A DNA stretch of 45,339 nucleotides from Fragilaria crotonensis (lineage: Eukaryota > Bacillariophyta > Fragilariophyceae > Fragilariales > Fragilariaceae): contig JAKSYS010000515.1 in the NCBI GenBank assembly GCA_022925895.1, positions 1 through 45,339 of the forward strand. Direction: 5' to 3'. A program made the position numbers and the translations under genes. Below the pieces are notes generated by a model. It did no database searches. It worked only from the letters and a program-made list of their open reading frames with translations, and was not told the DNA's origin. Positions 42,748 to 45,339 of this stretch are shown here, piece after piece; the first letter of the stretch is position 1; each line of letters begins with the position of its first letter.

Positions 42748-44677
42748 ATGAGGATGATGATGCTGACGATACACTTTTTGATTGTGCTGTTTGCATTCGC
42801 ATCGATGATGACGACGGTAATAGGCATTGCTCCGCCCCATCCAGATTATTTGGAGGAATACAAAAGGCGACGGAAACTGTCGGCAACTGCAACAAGCAAC
42901 CACACATTAACAAGAATATCAGAAGCAAGGAAAAGGAATTTAAAACTGCGGCGACTGAGTCCTGAACTTTGTCATGGCCTGACTGAACAAGAATGCCGAC
43001 GGCTCGATGATAGTTTCCTAGTTACCTGGAAGGCACGTGCATTAGTGCTTACTGGAACTCTCAGAACATTGGTCGTTTGTGTTCGTTTCGCAGATCACAA
43101 GAACAGAACTCTTCCTTCGCTCGACGACATCCAAGCTCTCTGGACAGCTGGTGAAGGCGAAGCAACAGATATCCTTCCAACCGGCTCCATTCAGTATATA
43201 CGACAAAATTCATATGACAACCTATATCTCGAAGCCGATGTCTTTGATTGGGTCACAACAGACAACACGGAGCTCTACTATTCATTCGGTCTTTCCGGTT
43301 TGTCGAGTGAATTAGCATCCTTCGCCTTTCCCTTTGACCCTGGATAACCAAGGGATCGATTTTCCAGATACGATCTCGATGGCGACGGAGTTATCGACTC
43401 ACTCGTCGTTTTGCATTCAGGATTTCCTGCCAGTGGGAGGCATTGTTACAGAACCGAGCACCCGAAGAACAGAATCTGGTCACACGCGATGGGGACCATT
43501 AATAATCCGTGGACGTCTAAAAATGGACTATACACCCTTGGCGGATACACTGTGGCCTCGAGTCTGAGAGGAATATGTGGTTCAGATTTGGCGAGAATAG
43601 GAGTCATGGCACATGAATTTGTGCACACATGGGGTATTCCTGATCTCTATGATACGGCGGGAGACTGGATAGGGAAGGGCATTGGTACTTTCGATATCAT
43701 GTCCAATCCTTATGGATTGGATGGTGCTCAAACTCACCCTGGCAACATGGGACCGTGGGTGAAGATGCAATCAGGGTGGCTCGATCCTATCGAAATTACA
43801 CAAGATGGAGAATATTTCATTGAAGCGTCAGCCCTCAATCAAGCGTCTATATCATCCGCGACGACTTTCCCAGTGCCGAGTATCTCCTCATTGAGAATCG
43901 ACAACCCATAGGTTGGGATGCACTTCTCTGGGCGGCGGGTTGTTGATCTGGCACATTGATGACAACATGGAGAACAACAGCCGTCGAGGTTTTCCTGGTC
44001 AGGATGGTTGGCCAGGGAACGGAAATCACTATCGCGTTGCGATTGCCGGTAGTGATCGAAATTTCGATCTCGAAAATGGCAACAACAACGGGGATGACAC
44101 TGATTACTGGGTTTCCGGTAGCGAATTGGCGCCCGGCTTGTTTGAATCTGTGGCAACCGACTTCTCGCGTTATCCCAACACGAACTCCTACATGTTTGGC
44201 AGAATATTTCTGACCGGCCTTCGTATCTACGATATCTCCCAGTCCGGTACAGTCATGTCCTTCAAAGTGGAAGGCATGTCCACCGCCTCACCGCTCACGT
44301 CAACTCCAAGTCCGGCTCCAGTTCCGCCACCAACATTGCCTCCAACTCGTTCCCCTACCACGAAGCCACCGCTGGCTACGCCCAGCCCGCTCGGGACGCC
44401 TACCAGTCAACCTACTCGAACGTCGACTCGTCAACCTACTCGAACGCCTACTAGTCAACCAACTGGATCTCCTGTCGCGTCGGCCTTCCCGTCGGACGAC
44501 CCAGAAACGACCATCCTTGGACTGCAGCCGACAAGGCCGGTGACTCTAATGTCACAGAAGCCTGCCAGCGACAGCCGCATGAGTTCCAACACACCAACAT
44601 CGGCAGGTTCAATGTTGGCTACGATTCTTGCCAAGTCCGTCGCCGTTTTCTGTTTTGTTGTAGTGCTAACGTCATAA
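42748..44677 (+). CDS. M6-type surface metalloprotease, frames broken
   Basis: This is a zinc peptidase of the immune-inhibitor-A-like M6 family. The ATG at 42748 gives a clear signal peptide (MRMMMLTIHFLIVLFAFASM). A propeptide-like region precedes RTLVVCVRFADHKNRTLPSL and DLDGDGVIDSLVVLHSG. The catalytic site is VMAHEFVHTWGIPDLYD (HExxH near 43611), followed by DIMSNPYGLDG. Then come EYLLIENRQPIGWDALLW, LLIWHIDDNMENN and a beta domain. A Pro/Thr linker with TSQPTR-type repeats (44290-44480) and a final hydrophobic tail (ILAKSVAVFCFVVVLTS) suggest a wall- or GPI-anchored protein. Breaks at 43333 (one extra T), 43360, 43848 and 43930 (one base short each) restore family sequence when corrected. 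The enzyme probably acts at the cell surface. Confidence 0.85.
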
Positions 44678-45339
44678 CACAAATTAATCGTTCCTTCGAC
44701 AAGATAGATGAATTGCTGAAACCGTGCAATGTAGTACGCGGTCCCTGGATGTTGGATAGGACGTTCCGTGTGTGATGGTGATCATTTATAGTGTATGCAT
44801 CTCTACGAAATGCAAGGCAAGGGTTTCAATCTTCCAGTAAATCTTATGAGAAAATTTTCGAATGAACAGCCCTGCCGTTTATACTTCTTAGCAGGCCGAT
44901 AGATGCCCAATTGTAGACTGCCCGTTGATATACAAGTGCAGATGATCCCTCAAGAGTTAAGTACTAGACTCTCAGAACATGGATGCAAGCATCTCCTAGC
45001 AAGTACAATAGTGCTTCGTCTCTTGACAAAAACCAACATAAATACCGATGTACCTGCTGTTCGTGCAGACGTACTACCTGGTAGTACTAGATTCGAGATT
45101 CCGTTTCATTTACTGTGAACTCCTGGTTCCGGTAGCAATGTTGATTTCGGTTGTTGCATATGAACAGTGTGAATGCACAATGCATACACCTGGTATCTGG
45201 TACAACGTACTAGTCTCTGTTGGCGTTATGGATGTCGAGCAATTCCAACCCATCTATCAGGCTGCAATACAAGCGAGTCAACTGACGTTGACAACAGGGT
45301 GTATAGACAGACAGGCTGCAGGTATTCCATGTTTTCATG
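44678..45339. other. Downstream flank to the window edge
   Basis: No coding frame is supported. GTAC palindromes recur near 45060-45090 and 45190-45212. Confidence 0.4.

Overview
The window looks like nuclear DNA of a diatom, most likely a raphid pennate. Supporting features are a DUF6824-type protein (VLCGRGGGTNNHPGNVKFR, a domain I know mainly from diatoms), a presequence with a diatom-like plastid cleavage motif (VSAF), an LRR membrane protein with IPSEIGLL repeats, Pro/Thr linkers with SQPTR repeats, small GT-AG introns, and diatom-style Ty1/copia and LINE remnants. Host genes are sparse and lie in repeat-rich DNA.

Layout. 1-4568: a 446-bp hAT-type MITE with 8-bp target duplications, then a 3.6-kb degenerate hAT transposon whose interior carries a satellite array of ~376-bp dimers. 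4982-12918: three host genes: a mitochondrial Rsm22/METTL17-type ribosome assembly factor (+), a DUF6824 protein (+) and a membrane J-domain protein (-). 12934-16266: repeats, including an inverted second copy of the MITE. 16267-17133: a type II membrane protein with a methyltransferase-like fold. 17196-25516: an 8.3-kb LINE with endonuclease, reverse transcriptase and RNase H, flanked by a 16-bp target duplication and inserted just after that gene. 26318-31575: a truncated copy of the prolyl oligopeptidase gene, diverged tandem repeats, a 1.2-kb foldback element and a 745-bp TIR element. 31656-35411: a Cys-rich protein and a prolyl oligopeptidase. 35895-38720: a truncated scramblase copy, an LRR protein (-) and a Ty1/copia remnant (-). 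38721-45339: a two-exon phospholipid scramblase and an M6-type surface metalloprotease, each preceded by a copy of the same ~1-kb segment.

Nearly every conserved host gene is split by one-base frameshifts. At the sites that can be resolved, 13 of 14 are restored by adding one base to a short run, and they occur in clusters. This suggests homopolymer errors in a long-read consensus more than pseudogenes. The LINE and the hAT element also carry genuine-looking decay.

No operon-like or defence-like system is visible. The strongest structural signals are the satellite-bearing hAT element, the paired MITEs with intact TSDs, the LINE with its TSD, the duplicated upstream segments of two adjacent genes, and the two upstream 5'-fragment copies of neighbouring genes.
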